From Acidobacteriota bacterium (GTDB lineage: Bacteria; Acidobacteriota; Terriglobia; Terriglobales; Acidobacteriaceae): DNA of 14,294 nt. The position numbers were made by a program, and so were the translations under genes. Below are positions 6,667 through 14,294 of this stretch, piece by piece (position 1 is the stretch's first letter; the number at the start of each line of letters is the position of its first letter). The stretch is from positions 1-14,294 of the forward strand of contig JAJYAE010000084.1 in NCBI GenBank assembly GCA_021779695.1. The letters run 5' to 3'. The notes beneath the pieces are model-generated. The model saw only the letters and a program-made list of their open reading frames with translations, was not told where the DNA came from and ran no database searches.

Positions 6667-7823
6667 AGAGTGGGTGGGAGCGAAAGCAATTAGGTACGCT
6701 TTGCGAGGTCATCGCAGGGCAGTCTCCAGAAGGCAAATTTTACAATTCCGAAGCCAAAGGAATGCCTTTCTATCAAGGGAAGAAGGACTTTGGCGAGAAG
6801 TTTATAGGTCTCCCAACAACATGGACAACTCAAATTACTAAGGTAGCCCGGGAGGGGGACATCTTAATGTCCGTCCGTGCTCCTGTAGGGCCAGTGAACT
6901 TTGCCCCTTCGGAAGTTTGCATTGGACGTGGATTAGCAGCCATTCGCTGCGGTGCTGCGCTGGATCGCGATTTCCTGTACTACCAGCTTCTCTATTTGCA
7001 ACCTGAGATTGCAGGTAGAGAAGGCGCGGTCTTTCCTTCGATCAACAAGTCGGAGATTGAGGTTTTGCCGCTGACCTTTGCTACGCTTACCGAACAGGAA
7101 CGGATTGTTGGGGTGCTGGATGAGGCGTTTGAGGGCATTGCTGTTGCCAAGGCCAACGCCGAAAAGAACCTCCAGAATTCCTATTATGCCTTTAAGGCTG
7201 CGCTGCAGAGCTTCTTTGTACGAAAGAATGATGAAATTTCACTTTCGAACCTAGCTACTGACATTACAGATGGAGACCACACTCCGCCTCCAAAGGCTGC
7301 CGACGGAATTCCATTTATCACGATCTCGAACATTATCAAAAGAACCCGGGAAATTGATTTCAGGAATACTTTCAAAGTGCCTTTGAGCTATTTCAACGCA
7401 CTGAAGCACAACAAGAAACCTAGAGCTGGGGATGTTCTATATACCGTAACCGGTGCAACTTTGGGTATCCCGGTTCACGTTAAAGAGGCCCGTGATTTCT
7501 GTTTTCAGCGGCATATCGGCTTAATTCGTCCGAAGCCAAACGTTGACAGCTCATGGCTAACCTATGCGCTCTTGGCCCCTCAGTCATACAGTCAAGCATC
7601 ACGCGGATCAACTGGTGCAGCTCAGAAGACTGTTTCCTTGGCCGTTTTGCGCGCCCTGAAGGTCCCTCATCTGGGCCACTCTGAACAGAAGAGTGTCGCC
7701 GTACAGTTACGTACCATAGATGATGAAGTTCAGCGCCTCGAATCAATCTACCAGCAGAAGCTCGCCGCCCTCGACGAGTTGAAGAGTTCACTGCTTCACC
7801 AAGCTTTCACTGGAGAACTGTAA
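6663..7823 (+). CDS. hsdS: Type I restriction-modification specificity subunit HsdS (386 aa)
   Basis: HsdS recognises the bipartite target through two target recognition domains (TRDs) and holds the HsdM subunits. TRD1 is about residues 4-140, opening WERKQLGTLCEVIAGQSPEG and including GDILMSVRAPVG. The central conserved helix is 141-186 (TEQERIVGVLDEAFEGI). TRD2 is about 190-340, with LATDITDGDHTPP, FITISNI and GDVLYTVTGATLG. The distal coiled coil is 340-386, ending LLHQAFTGEL, the classic HsdS tail. Both halves are complete, so the subunit should be functional with two half-sites. The target sequence cannot be read from the protein. The gene is distinctly more AT-rich than hsdM (23 of 60 bases G/C in 7321-7380), as expected for a horizontally exchanged specificity gene. 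It starts by ATGA overlap with hsdM. Confidence 0.96.
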   Translation: MKSGWERKQLGTLCEVIAGQSPEGKFYNSEAKGMPFYQGKKDFGEKFIGLPTTWTTQITKVAREGDILMSVRAPVGPVNFAPSEVCIGRGLAAIRCGAALDRDFLYYQLLYLQPEIAGREGAVFPSINKSEIEVLPLTFATLTEQERIVGVLDEAFEGIAVAKANAEKNLQNSYYAFKAALQSFFVRKNDEISLSNLATDITDGDHTPPPKAADGIPFITISNIIKRTREIDFRNTFKVPLSYFNALKHNKKPRAGDVLYTVTGATLGIPVHVKEARDFCFQRHIGLIRPKPNVDSSWLTYALLAPQSYSQASRGSTGAAQKTVSLAVLRALKVPHLGHSEQKSVAVQLRTIDDEVQRLESIYQQKLAALDELKSSLLHQAFTGEL

Positions 7824-7832
7824 GGACATCCT

Positions 7833-9683
7833 ATGAGCAAAGACAATCACAAGATTGACGCTGATGATCGAACAGTCTTCGAAGTGCTCAACGAACGGAA
7901 ATATACCGTCGATTATTTCCAGCGCGAATACAGCTGGGAACAGAAACACATCGAGCAACTTGTAACCGACCTGACATCCAGCTTCCTCGATGCATATGCT
8001 GAAGGCGACCAACGCCAAGCCGTAGAAAACTACAACAACTACTACCTCGGTCCGTTTGTGGTCAGCAGCAAGAACGGGATGAAGAGCATTATTGACGGGC
8101 AGCAACGGTTGACTTCGCTGACACTCTTTCTCATCTATCTGAACAACCTGCAAAAGGACGCCAAGGGAACCGAATCGATTGAACCCCTTATATTCTCCGA
8201 GAAGTACGGTCAGAAGTCTTTCAATATTCAGGTTGAAGAGCGCAAGGAGTGCCTCGAAAAACTCTTCCTAGAAGGGTGCTATGAACCGAAGCCTGAGGAC
8301 GACGAATCAACAGTCAATATGGTCAGGCGCTATGCGGACATCGGGGAGGCATTCCCCGAAGGAATCCAAGGTAAGGGCTTTCCCTACTTTCTAGATTGGC
8401 TGAAATATAACGTCATCCTGGTGGAGATCACAGCGTATTCGGATGACAACGCATACACGATATTTGAGTCAATGAATGATCGTGGGCTCAATTTGACTTC
8501 CACCGAGATGCTGAAGGGGTACATCCTTTCGCGCTTCACTGAAGCCAGGGATCGAGAAAAGGCCAACAAGTTTTGGAGAGAGTCGATTCAGGCGTTACAC
8601 CGGCAGAGCAAAGACGAGGATCAGAGGTTTTTCCAAGCCTGGTTGCGCAGCCAATACGCTGACACGATCCGCCAAGGCAAAGCTGGTTCATCGAATGAGG
8701 ACTTTGAAAAGATCGGCACTCGTTTCCACAGTTGGTTCCGCGACAATCTTTCCAAGATAGGCGTGAATGCTGAATCCCCCGATGATTTCCGGGGACTTCT
8801 GCATGACGAAATGAAGTTCTATCTCCGATCGTACCTAGAAATTCTCAACGCTCAGACTGCGGAGAAAGCGGGCTGGGAGAATGTCTTTTACCACTCCCAA
8901 TGGGGCATCGCAGACTCCCTCAGTTTTCCATTGATGATGGCTCCCCTGAAATCTACGGACTCTCCCGATACGGCTCGCCAGAAGATCAACGCGGTTGCTC
9001 GCTTTCTGGAGACATTTGCGGTGCGCAGGTCAGTCAATTTCCGGAAGTTCGGCGCCAGTTCCATTCGCTATACCATGTACTCGCTCGTCAAAGAGATTCG
9101 TGGAAAGGACATTGATTCCCTCCGTTCAATACTGAATGCTAAGCTCAGCGAAATGCCGGAGAAATGGACGGGGATGAGTGAATTCAGGCTTCACGGCATG
9201 AACCGCGCTTTTGTGAAGTTCCTGCTGTCTCGCATCACGGGATTCATTGAGCAGCAAGCTGGCGCACCGACGAATTTCTCCACCTACTTCCTGAATCACG
9301 GAAAGAAACCTTTTGAGGTGGAGCACATTTGGGCAGACAAGTTCGCGGAGCACCGGGATGAGTTCGATCAGAGACACGAGTTCGACAGCTATCGCAACAG
9401 GATAGGTGATTTGGTTTTGCTTCCCCAGGGTACCAATCAGTCATATGGAGCGATGTCCTATTCAGAAAAAGTCGACCACTATCTGAAGGAGAATCTCTTC
9501 GTGAAGTCCCTTCACCCTAAGACATACAAGAACAACCCCAATTTTCTAGCGATGCAGGAAAAGCTCGGGGTTTCTTTCAAAGCACATCGGTCTTTCAAGA
9601 AATCAGACATTGACGAGCGGCAAGAGCTAGTCCAGAAGATCTGTGAAGTAATCTGGGGTCCCAAGGTAGTTCCAAATCCATGA
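7833..9683 (+). CDS. DUF262/DUF1524 (GmrSD / RloF-like) nuclease, single-chain, inside the hsd operon (616 aa)
   Basis: The N-terminal DUF262 (GmrS/ParB-like) part shows FQREYSWEQ (about 29-37), IDGQQRLTSL (87-96) and FESMNDRGLNLTSTEMLKG (211-229), the three hallmark blocks of its nucleotide-binding/hydrolysing fold. The C-terminal DUF1524 (GmrD, HNH-type) part shows FEVEHIWAD (494-502, catalytic His) and NRIGDLVLLPQGTN (522-535, trailing Asn). All key residues are present, so it should be an active nuclease. Relatives include T4-countering GmrSD, BrxU and SspE, which cleave modified DNA or are gated by DNA modification, and RloF proteins noted in hsd loci. AAGGA lies 6-7 bases before the ATG, next to the hsdS stop (9-bp gap), and the stop overlaps hsdR by ATGA. 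Whether it works with HsdRMS or alone is unknown. Confidence 0.92.
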   Translation: MSKDNHKIDADDRTVFEVLNERKYTVDYFQREYSWEQKHIEQLVTDLTSSFLDAYAEGDQRQAVENYNNYYLGPFVVSSKNGMKSIIDGQQRLTSLTLFLIYLNNLQKDAKGTESIEPLIFSEKYGQKSFNIQVEERKECLEKLFLEGCYEPKPEDDESTVNMVRRYADIGEAFPEGIQGKGFPYFLDWLKYNVILVEITAYSDDNAYTIFESMNDRGLNLTSTEMLKGYILSRFTEARDREKANKFWRESIQALHRQSKDEDQRFFQAWLRSQYADTIRQGKAGSSNEDFEKIGTRFHSWFRDNLSKIGVNAESPDDFRGLLHDEMKFYLRSYLEILNAQTAEKAGWENVFYHSQWGIADSLSFPLMMAPLKSTDSPDTARQKINAVARFLETFAVRRSVNFRKFGASSIRYTMYSLVKEIRGKDIDSLRSILNAKLSEMPEKWTGMSEFRLHGMNRAFVKFLLSRITGFIEQQAGAPTNFSTYFLNHGKKPFEVEHIWADKFAEHRDEFDQRHEFDSYRNRIGDLVLLPQGTNQSYGAMSYSEKVDHYLKENLFVKSLHPKTYKNNPNFLAMQEKLGVSFKAHRSFKKSDIDERQELVQKICEVIWGPKVVPNP

Positions 9684-12091
9684 ACGAAGCTGAGACCAGA
9701 GCCGAGCTGATCGATCCCGTCTTGAAGGAGGCGGGATGGGGTGTGGTCGAAGGCACGCGCGTGCGGCGCGAGTTTCCCATCACGCTTGGCCGTCTGGAGG
9801 GCAGGAACAAGCGGGGCAAACCGCTGACAGCCGACTATGTGCTGGAGTATCGCAACCAGCGGCTGGCAGTGATTGAGGCCAAGGCGGAGTGCGAGCAGGT
9901 CTCAGAAGGCGTGGGTCAGGCCAAGCAGTACGCCGACAAGCTCTCGATCCGGCACACCTACTCCACCAACGGCCACGGCATCTACGCCATCGACATGGAG
10001 ACAGGCAAGGAAGGCACGCTCGAGCGCTTCCCTTCGCCGGAAGCGCTGTGGGCGATGGTCTATCCCAAGGCCGAGCCGTGGCGTGATCGCTTCGCCCTCA
10101 TCACGACGCCGGACAAGAGCGGCACCTGGAACCTGCGCTTCTACCAGGAAATTGCCGTGCGGCGCGTGCTCGAGGCCCTGGAGGCAGGCCGCGACCGTAT
10201 CCTGCTGACGCTGGCCACCGGCACCGGCAAGACCTCGATCGCCTTCCAGATCGCCTGGAAGCTGTTCAGCGCCCGGTGGAATCTGAATGACTGGCGCAAG
10301 GGTACGGCGCCGGCACGGCGGCCGCGCATCCTGTTCCTGGCCGACCGCAACAACCTGGCAGATCAGGCCTTCAACGACTTCACCGCCTTCTCGGCTTTCC
10401 CGGACGACGCGCTCGCACGCATACGGCCTGAGGAGATCCGCAAGAAGGGCCGGGTGCCGAAGAATGCCAGCGTATTCTTCACCATCTTCCAGACCTTCAT
10501 GAGTGGGACGAACGCGGAGGGCAAGCCCGCGCCCTACTTTGGCGAGTATCCGCCGGACTTCTTCGACTTCATCGTCATCGACGAGTGCCACCGCGGCGGC
10601 GCCAACGATGAAAGCAACTGGCGCGGCATCCTGGAGTACTTCAAACCCGCCGTGCAGCTGGGCCTGACGGCCACGCCACGGCGCGAGGAGAATCGCGACA
10701 CCTATCTCTACTTTGGCGAGCCTGTATTTGTGTATTCGCTGAAGGAGGGCATTAACGACGGCTTCCTGACGCCGTTCCGGGTGCGCCAGGTGACATCGAA
10801 TCTCGACGAGTATGTGCTTGCGCCAGACGATGAGGTGGTCGAGGGCGAGGTAGAAGCAGGGCGCGTCTACGGTGAGCAGGACTTCAACCGCGTTATCGAG
10901 ATCAAGGAGCGCGAGGCGCACCGCGTCCGCGAGTTGATGGACCGGATCGACCAGCGGGAGAAGACGCTGGTCTTCTGCGCCACTCAGGACCATGCGCTGG
11001 CGGTGCGCGACCTGATCAACCAGATGAAGCAGAGCAGCGACCCGAACTACTGCCATCGCGTGACGGCCAACGATGGCGAGGTCGGCGAGCAACACCTGCG
11101 CGACTTTCAGGACAACGAGAAGACGATTCCGACGATCCTGACGACCTCGCAGAAGCTCTCGACGGGCGTGGATGCCCGGAACATTCGGAATATCGTGCTA
11201 CTGCGGCCGATCAACTCGATGATCGAGTTCAAGCAGATCATCGGACGCGGTACGCGGCTTTTCGACGGCAAGGACTACTTTACGATTTGGGATTTCGTGG
11301 GAGCGCATCACCACTTCCAGGATCCGGAGTGGGATGGCGAGCCCCAGGATCCGGAACCCTGCGAGGATTGCGGGCAGTATCCGTGCGTGTGTCCACCAGG
11401 CCAGCCGCGGCAGCCCCAGCCTTGTCCAGTCTGCGGCAACCGGCCGTGTACCTGCCCGAAAGATCCATGCCCCGTCTGCGGCCAGTTGCCCTGCGTCTGC
11501 CGGCGTGCGAAGGCGGTGGTAAAGCTGGCTGACGGAAAAGCGAGGACGATCCAGTCGACGGTGGTCACGACCTTCTGGCATCCGGACGGTACGCCGATCA
11601 CGGCGCAGCAGTTCATGGAGATCCTGTTTGGCAAGCTGCCTGAATTCTTCAAGGATGAAGAGGAATTGCGGAAGATCTGGAGCGTGCCGGACACACGCAA
11701 ACTCCTGCTGCACGGGTTGGCCGAGAAGGGATTCGGTCCCGACCAGCTCCACGAGATGCAGAAGATCATTGACGCCGAAAAGAGCGACCTCTTCGATGTG
11801 CTTGCCTACGTCGCATACGCCTCGGCACCGCTCACCAGAGAAGAGCGCGCGGCGCGGGCAAAGATGACGACTGATGGGCAGTTCACAACTAAACAGCAGG
11901 CGTTCCTCGATTTCGTGCTGGCCCACTACGTCCAGGATGGCGTAGGAGAACTGGACCGTTCAAAGCTGGCAATGCTGCTCAACCTGCGGTACGGAGCCAT
12001 CTCCGACGCTATTCTCCATCTGGGCCCGCCGGAAGAGATCAGCGGGGTGTTCGTCGGGTTCCAGAAGTACCTCTACGAACCGCCGGCCTGA
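9680..12091 (+). CDS. hsdR: Type I restriction endonuclease subunit HsdR, EcoAI/EcoEI-like, with Cys-rich insert (803 aa)
   Basis: HsdR is the ATP-dependent translocase and nuclease of the type I complex. The N-terminal nuclease domain has D52 in ADYVLEY and the E-x-K pair E66/K68 in AVIEAKAE. The superfamily 2 helicase core has Walker A ATGTGKT (179-185), the DEAH-like box DECH (301-304), motif III TAT (330-332) and motif VI QIIGRGTRLF (519-528). The last part (about 640-803) matches the EcoEI-type C-terminal domain that docks to HsdM/HsdS. Length is that of EcoAI/EcoEI HsdR. Between helicase and C-terminal domain lies an insert with 12 Cys (561-607). The gene is GC-rich like hsdM (37 of 60 bases in 10321-10380). 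It begins by ATGA overlap with the GmrSD-like gene, so its expression is tied to that gene. Confidence 0.97.
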   Translation: MNEAETRAELIDPVLKEAGWGVVEGTRVRREFPITLGRLEGRNKRGKPLTADYVLEYRNQRLAVIEAKAECEQVSEGVGQAKQYADKLSIRHTYSTNGHGIYAIDMETGKEGTLERFPSPEALWAMVYPKAEPWRDRFALITTPDKSGTWNLRFYQEIAVRRVLEALEAGRDRILLTLATGTGKTSIAFQIAWKLFSARWNLNDWRKGTAPARRPRILFLADRNNLADQAFNDFTAFSAFPDDALARIRPEEIRKKGRVPKNASVFFTIFQTFMSGTNAEGKPAPYFGEYPPDFFDFIVIDECHRGGANDESNWRGILEYFKPAVQLGLTATPRREENRDTYLYFGEPVFVYSLKEGINDGFLTPFRVRQVTSNLDEYVLAPDDEVVEGEVEAGRVYGEQDFNRVIEIKEREAHRVRELMDRIDQREKTLVFCATQDHALAVRDLINQMKQSSDPNYCHRVTANDGEVGEQHLRDFQDNEKTIPTILTTSQKLSTGVDARNIRNIVLLRPINSMIEFKQIIGRGTRLFDGKDYFTIWDFVGAHHHFQDPEWDGEPQDPEPCEDCGQYPCVCPPGQPRQPQPCPVCGNRPCTCPKDPCPVCGQLPCVCRRAKAVVKLADGKARTIQSTVVTTFWHPDGTPITAQQFMEILFGKLPEFFKDEEELRKIWSVPDTRKLLLHGLAEKGFGPDQLHEMQKIIDAEKSDLFDVLAYVAYASAPLTREERAARAKMTTDGQFTTKQQAFLDFVLAHYVQDGVGELDRSKLAMLLNLRYGAISDAILHLGPPEEISGVFVGFQKYLYEPPA
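11360..11500 (+). repeat. Three-unit cysteine repeat inside HsdR (residues 561-607)
   Basis: Three units of C-x2-CG-x2-PC-x-C occur: CEDCGQYPCVC, CPVCGNRPCTC and CPVCGQLPCVC, joined by Pro-rich linkers of 10 and 4 residues. Units two and three are nearly the same. Each has four Cys in zinc-ribbon-like spacing, so three small metal-binding knuckles are plausible. The repeat sits at the hinge between the helicase core and the EcoEI-type C-terminal domain. Confidence 0.85.
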
Positions 12092-12436
12092 ATAGTTTTT
12101 CGCAGCTCACAACGGCTTTGAAATCAGCGACGTGAAACGGGTGGTGAGGACATGAAGGCATCAAAGCCAGAACCAACGATCGGAGAGTTGCATGCACTTT
12201 ACCTTCAAGTAAAGGATTCCGTCACCTCGCCCGCCAGTTCCGATGATGATTATCATTGCTGGCCAGCGGCGCTAGCGGAGAAATCGGGCCGCGCGCTCTA
12301 TTTGCGCTCTGTTTTCCGGTGCAACGCTGCTTTCCGTGGTCTTAGGTGTCATCCGCTGGTCTGCATGTTGTTGAAAATACGTTAGATTGATAATTCGATT
12401 CCTACCGCGTCCACCATCATTACGCTACCAGCATGT
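12092..12436. other. 345-bp stretch between hsdR and uvrC; no convincing gene
   Basis: The two flanking genes converge here. A 77-codon plus frame (12152-12385) has GGTGAGGAC just before its ATG, so a ribosome binding site is plausible. However, its product (MKASKPEPTIGELHALYLQ, then a Cys/Arg-rich tail) matches nothing I know, and its second half looks non-coding; it could be the truncated start of a lost gene. A short T-run follows the hsdR stop without a good stem, and no clear terminator is seen for either gene. Three palindromes lie at 12246-12277. Confidence 0.45.
12246..12277. repeat. Cluster of three short palindromes
   Basis: ATGATTATCAT (12246-12256), GCTGGCCAGC (12258-12267) and CGCTAGCG (12270-12277) stand almost side by side in 32 bp. 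Each is a perfect palindrome (the first about a central base). The place, between the defence operon and a core gene, would suit a protein-binding or junction site, but no known site is recognised and chance is possible. Confidence 0.35.
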
Positions 12437-14294
12437 CTACAAAACCTTCAGTGCATCACGCTTCTCTGCTCTGAGGTTGGTGAGTTCCGCATCTTTTTCG
12501 GCCGGTTTTTCCTTCACATGAAAATGCTGCCAGATGGACTGCGCTGTTCTGACTGAGACCACTGCTGCGAGAGACTCCACCGTGGCCTGCTGAATGTCGC
12601 GCAGGCTTCCAAAGTGTGTCAGCAGCCGCTGCCGCGTCTGCGGGCCGACCCCGGCGATATCGAGCAGCGCCGATTCGCGGTCGCGCATCGCTCGGCGCTG
12701 GCGGTGATAGCCCACAGCAAATCGATGGCTCTCATCGCGGATGAGCTGCACCAGATGCAGCACGGGTGAGCGCCGGTCCAGCACCACGGGCTCGTCTTCA
12801 TTGCCGTAGAGATAAATTACCTCTTCGCGCTTGGCGATCGAGGCCAGTGGCTGCGACGTGAAGCCCAGCTCTTCCAGGGCGTCCGCAGCAGCGTGGAGCT
12901 GTCCAAGGCCTCCGTCGATCAGCACGAGGGACGGCATGGGTTTGTCCTCATCCTTGAGGCGCCGGTAGCGTCGATGCACCACCTCGCGCATCGACGCGAA
13001 GTCATCCACGCCCGCGACCGTCTGAATTTTGAATTTACGGTACGCGGATTTGTTCATCTTGCCGTCTTCCCACACCACGAGCGATGCAACGGTCTCCGCT
13101 CCCTGGATATGCGAGATGTCGAAGCACTCGATGCGGCGCGGAAGCTCGGGCAGCATCAGAGTGTCTGCAAGCGCTTCCTGGATGGCTTTGCGCGAAGGCT
13201 CCAGCACGCGAAAACGCTGCATGTGAGACTGCTTGGCGTTCTGCCCTGCCAGGTCAACCAGCGAGCGCTTCTCGCCTCTCTGCGGAACGGCCAGCTCAAT
13301 CCGATGGCCGGTTCTCTCGGTCAGTAGTGCCGCCAGCGCGTCGCGATCAGAAAAGTCAACCGGCACGAGGATGGTTCGAGGAACATAGTTCTGGTCGATG
13401 TAGAGCTGCTTCAAAAGAGCGGAGAAAACCAATCCTGCATCGAAGTCGCGGGTGCCGTCTGGATCCGCCTCTGCCGTAATGTTGGCCGCATCGGAGTCCC
13501 TCTCCACCTTGTCCATCTCAGCCAGATCCATAATCGCCGGAAGGTCTTCCCAGAAGAACTCGCGGCGATCGACGATCTTTCCGCCGCGCATATGGAAGAG
13601 GTTGACGGCAAGGCTGCCATCCTCGAAGTGGTAGCCAAAGACATCCGCATCATCGCTTTGCTCTGCAGTTGCGATTCGCTGCTTCTCGGTAATTTGACGC
13701 ACGGTGGAAAGCTGATCGCGCAATCGCGCAGCTGCTTCAAACTGTTCGGCCTCCGCGGCCGCGCCCATGCGGGCCGTAAGGCTGCGCTCTAACTCGTTGT
13801 GACGGCCTTCCAGAAAAAGCTGCGCATCCCGCACCGCATTCCTGTACGCATCGGGCGAGGTCAGGCCCTCCACGCACGGACCCAGGCAGCGGTGAATGTA
13901 GTACTGCAGGCAGGCGCGGGGATGATATCGGGAGAGATCCACCTTGCAGCTTGGCAAAAGAAAGCTGCGGTGAATCAGCTCCACAACGCGATAGGCGAGA
14001 TTCCCGGGGAAGTAGGGGCCATAGTACGCAGACCCATCCTTCCGTAGTCTGCGCGTCACGAAAATCTTTGGATAGCGGTCGCCGAGCGTGAGCTTCACAT
14101 AGGGGTATGTCTTGTCATCCCGCAGGAGGATGTTGAACCGGGGTTTGCGCTCCTTGATCAGATTGTTTTCAAGCGCAAGTGCCTCATGCTCATTGGCCAC
14201 AAGGATGTACTCGATGTCTACGGCTTCGCGCATCAGCGAGCCCGTCTTGGCATTCGCCTGCGAGGCTTCGAGCAGGTAGGAGCGGACCCGGGCG
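12437..14294 (-). CDS. uvrC: UvrABC excinuclease subunit C, 5' end beyond the window
   Basis: UvrC makes the 3' and 5' incisions in nucleotide excision repair after UvrA/UvrB damage recognition. The frame stays open from the internal Met at 14233 to the window edge (20 more codons, including RVRSYLLEASQANAKTGSL), so the gene is cut and its GIY-YIG core lies outside. Positions counted from the Met at 14233: the ALENNLIKERKPRFNILLRD block (20-39); four Cys of the Fe-S type (96, 108, 116, 120, in RACLQYYIHRCLGPC); the UvrB-binding UVR helices (about 145-185); the RNase H-like 5' nuclease with FDISH (D372), VDDF (410/411), LIDGG (D440) and ESHRFA (H503); and the C-terminal helix-hairpin-helix (about 520-575, LLDIAGVGPQTRQRLLTHFG). 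All visible catalytic residues are intact. This is the only core gene here and probably marks the chromosomal side of the island. Confidence 0.98.
   Translation of the reverse strand, partial: ARVRSYLLEASQANAKTGSLMREAVDIEYILVANEHEALALENNLIKERKPRFNILLRDDKTYPYVKLTLGDRYPKIFVTRRLRKDGSAYYGPYFPGNLAYRVVELIHRSFLLPSCKVDLSRYHPRACLQYYIHRCLGPCVEGLTSPDAYRNAVRDAQLFLEGRHNELERSLTARMGAAAEAEQFEAAARLRDQLSTVRQITEKQRIATAEQSDDADVFGYHFEDGSLAVNLFHMRGGKIVDRREFFWEDLPAIMDLAEMDKVERDSDAANITAEADPDGTRDFDAGLVFSALLKQLYIDQNYVPRTILVPVDFSDRDALAALLTERTGHRIELAVPQRGEKRSLVDLAGQNAKQSHMQRFRVLEPSRKAIQEALADTLMLPELPRRIECFDISHIQGAETVASLVVWEDGKMNKSAYRKFKIQTVAGVDDFASMREVVHRRYRRLKDEDKPMPSLVLIDGGLGQLHAAADALEELGFTSQPLASIAKREEVIYLYGNEDEPVVLDRRSPVLHLVQLIRDESHRFAVGYHRQRRAMRDRESALLDIAGVGPQTRQRLLTHFGSLRDIQQATVESLAAVVSVRTAQSIWQHFHVKEKPAEKDAELTNLRAEKRDALKVL

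Noticed and set aside
9902..11095. 397-codon minus frame inside hsdR
   Set aside because: It is the antisense shadow of GC-rich hsdR codons; the plus strand has full helicase motifs.
1..14294. CRISPR array or tRNA attachment gene, looked for because of the Cas4-like nuclease and the integrases
   Set aside because: No regularly spaced repeats and no tRNA-like cloverleaf were seen anywhere in the window.

Overview
The window reads as a genomic island or defence-island segment lodged beside a conserved chromosomal gene. GC content is moderate to high and uneven. The only housekeeping gene is uvrC at the right edge. The general character of that UvrC, together with the YDGA-type HsdM and the CPRCF-type nuclease, would fit an acidobacterium or another soil bacterium of similar GC. 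This is an impression from sequence alone and taxonomy is not established.

Left part (1-3775, all genes on the minus strand, so read right to left): a Cas4/RecB-like PD-(D/E)XK nuclease; a 305-bp gap holding an 11-bp inverted repeat with a nested dyad; a 79-aa excisionase-type helix-turn-helix protein; a 65-aa unknown ORF overlapping its neighbours as TAATG and ATGA; a long tyrosine recombinase (578 aa from the preferred start); a second helix-turn-helix protein (73 aa); and the first 31 codons of what looks like a second tyrosine recombinase/integrase, cut by the window edge. This looks like the integration/excision module of a mobile element, with the helix-turn-helix plus recombinase pair present twice in series.

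Middle (3776-5205): mostly non-coding, with one doubtful 83-codon ORF and a minus-strand gene for a 192-aa protein with C-terminal leucine-rich-repeat-variant (LRV)-like helices.

Centre-right (5206-12091, plus strand): a complete type I restriction-modification operon in the order hsdM, hsdS, a DUF262/DUF1524 (GmrSD/RloF-like) gene, hsdR. hsdM/hsdS and the DUF262 gene/hsdR overlap by ATGA, and hsdS and the DUF262 gene are 9 bp apart, so all four are probably co-transcribed and translationally coupled. HsdM+HsdS would make the sequence-specific N6-adenine methyltransferase, HsdR adds ATP-driven translocation and cleavage, and the GmrSD-like protein probably adds a separate, modification-sensing or NTP-regulated nuclease. 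HsdR carries an unusual three-unit cysteine-rich insert. hsdS and the GmrSD-like gene are visibly less GC-rich than hsdM and hsdR, as expected for an exchanged specificity/accessory cassette.

Right edge (12092-14294): a 345-bp stretch with no convincing gene, then uvrC on the minus strand, missing its N-terminal GIY-YIG region because of the window edge.
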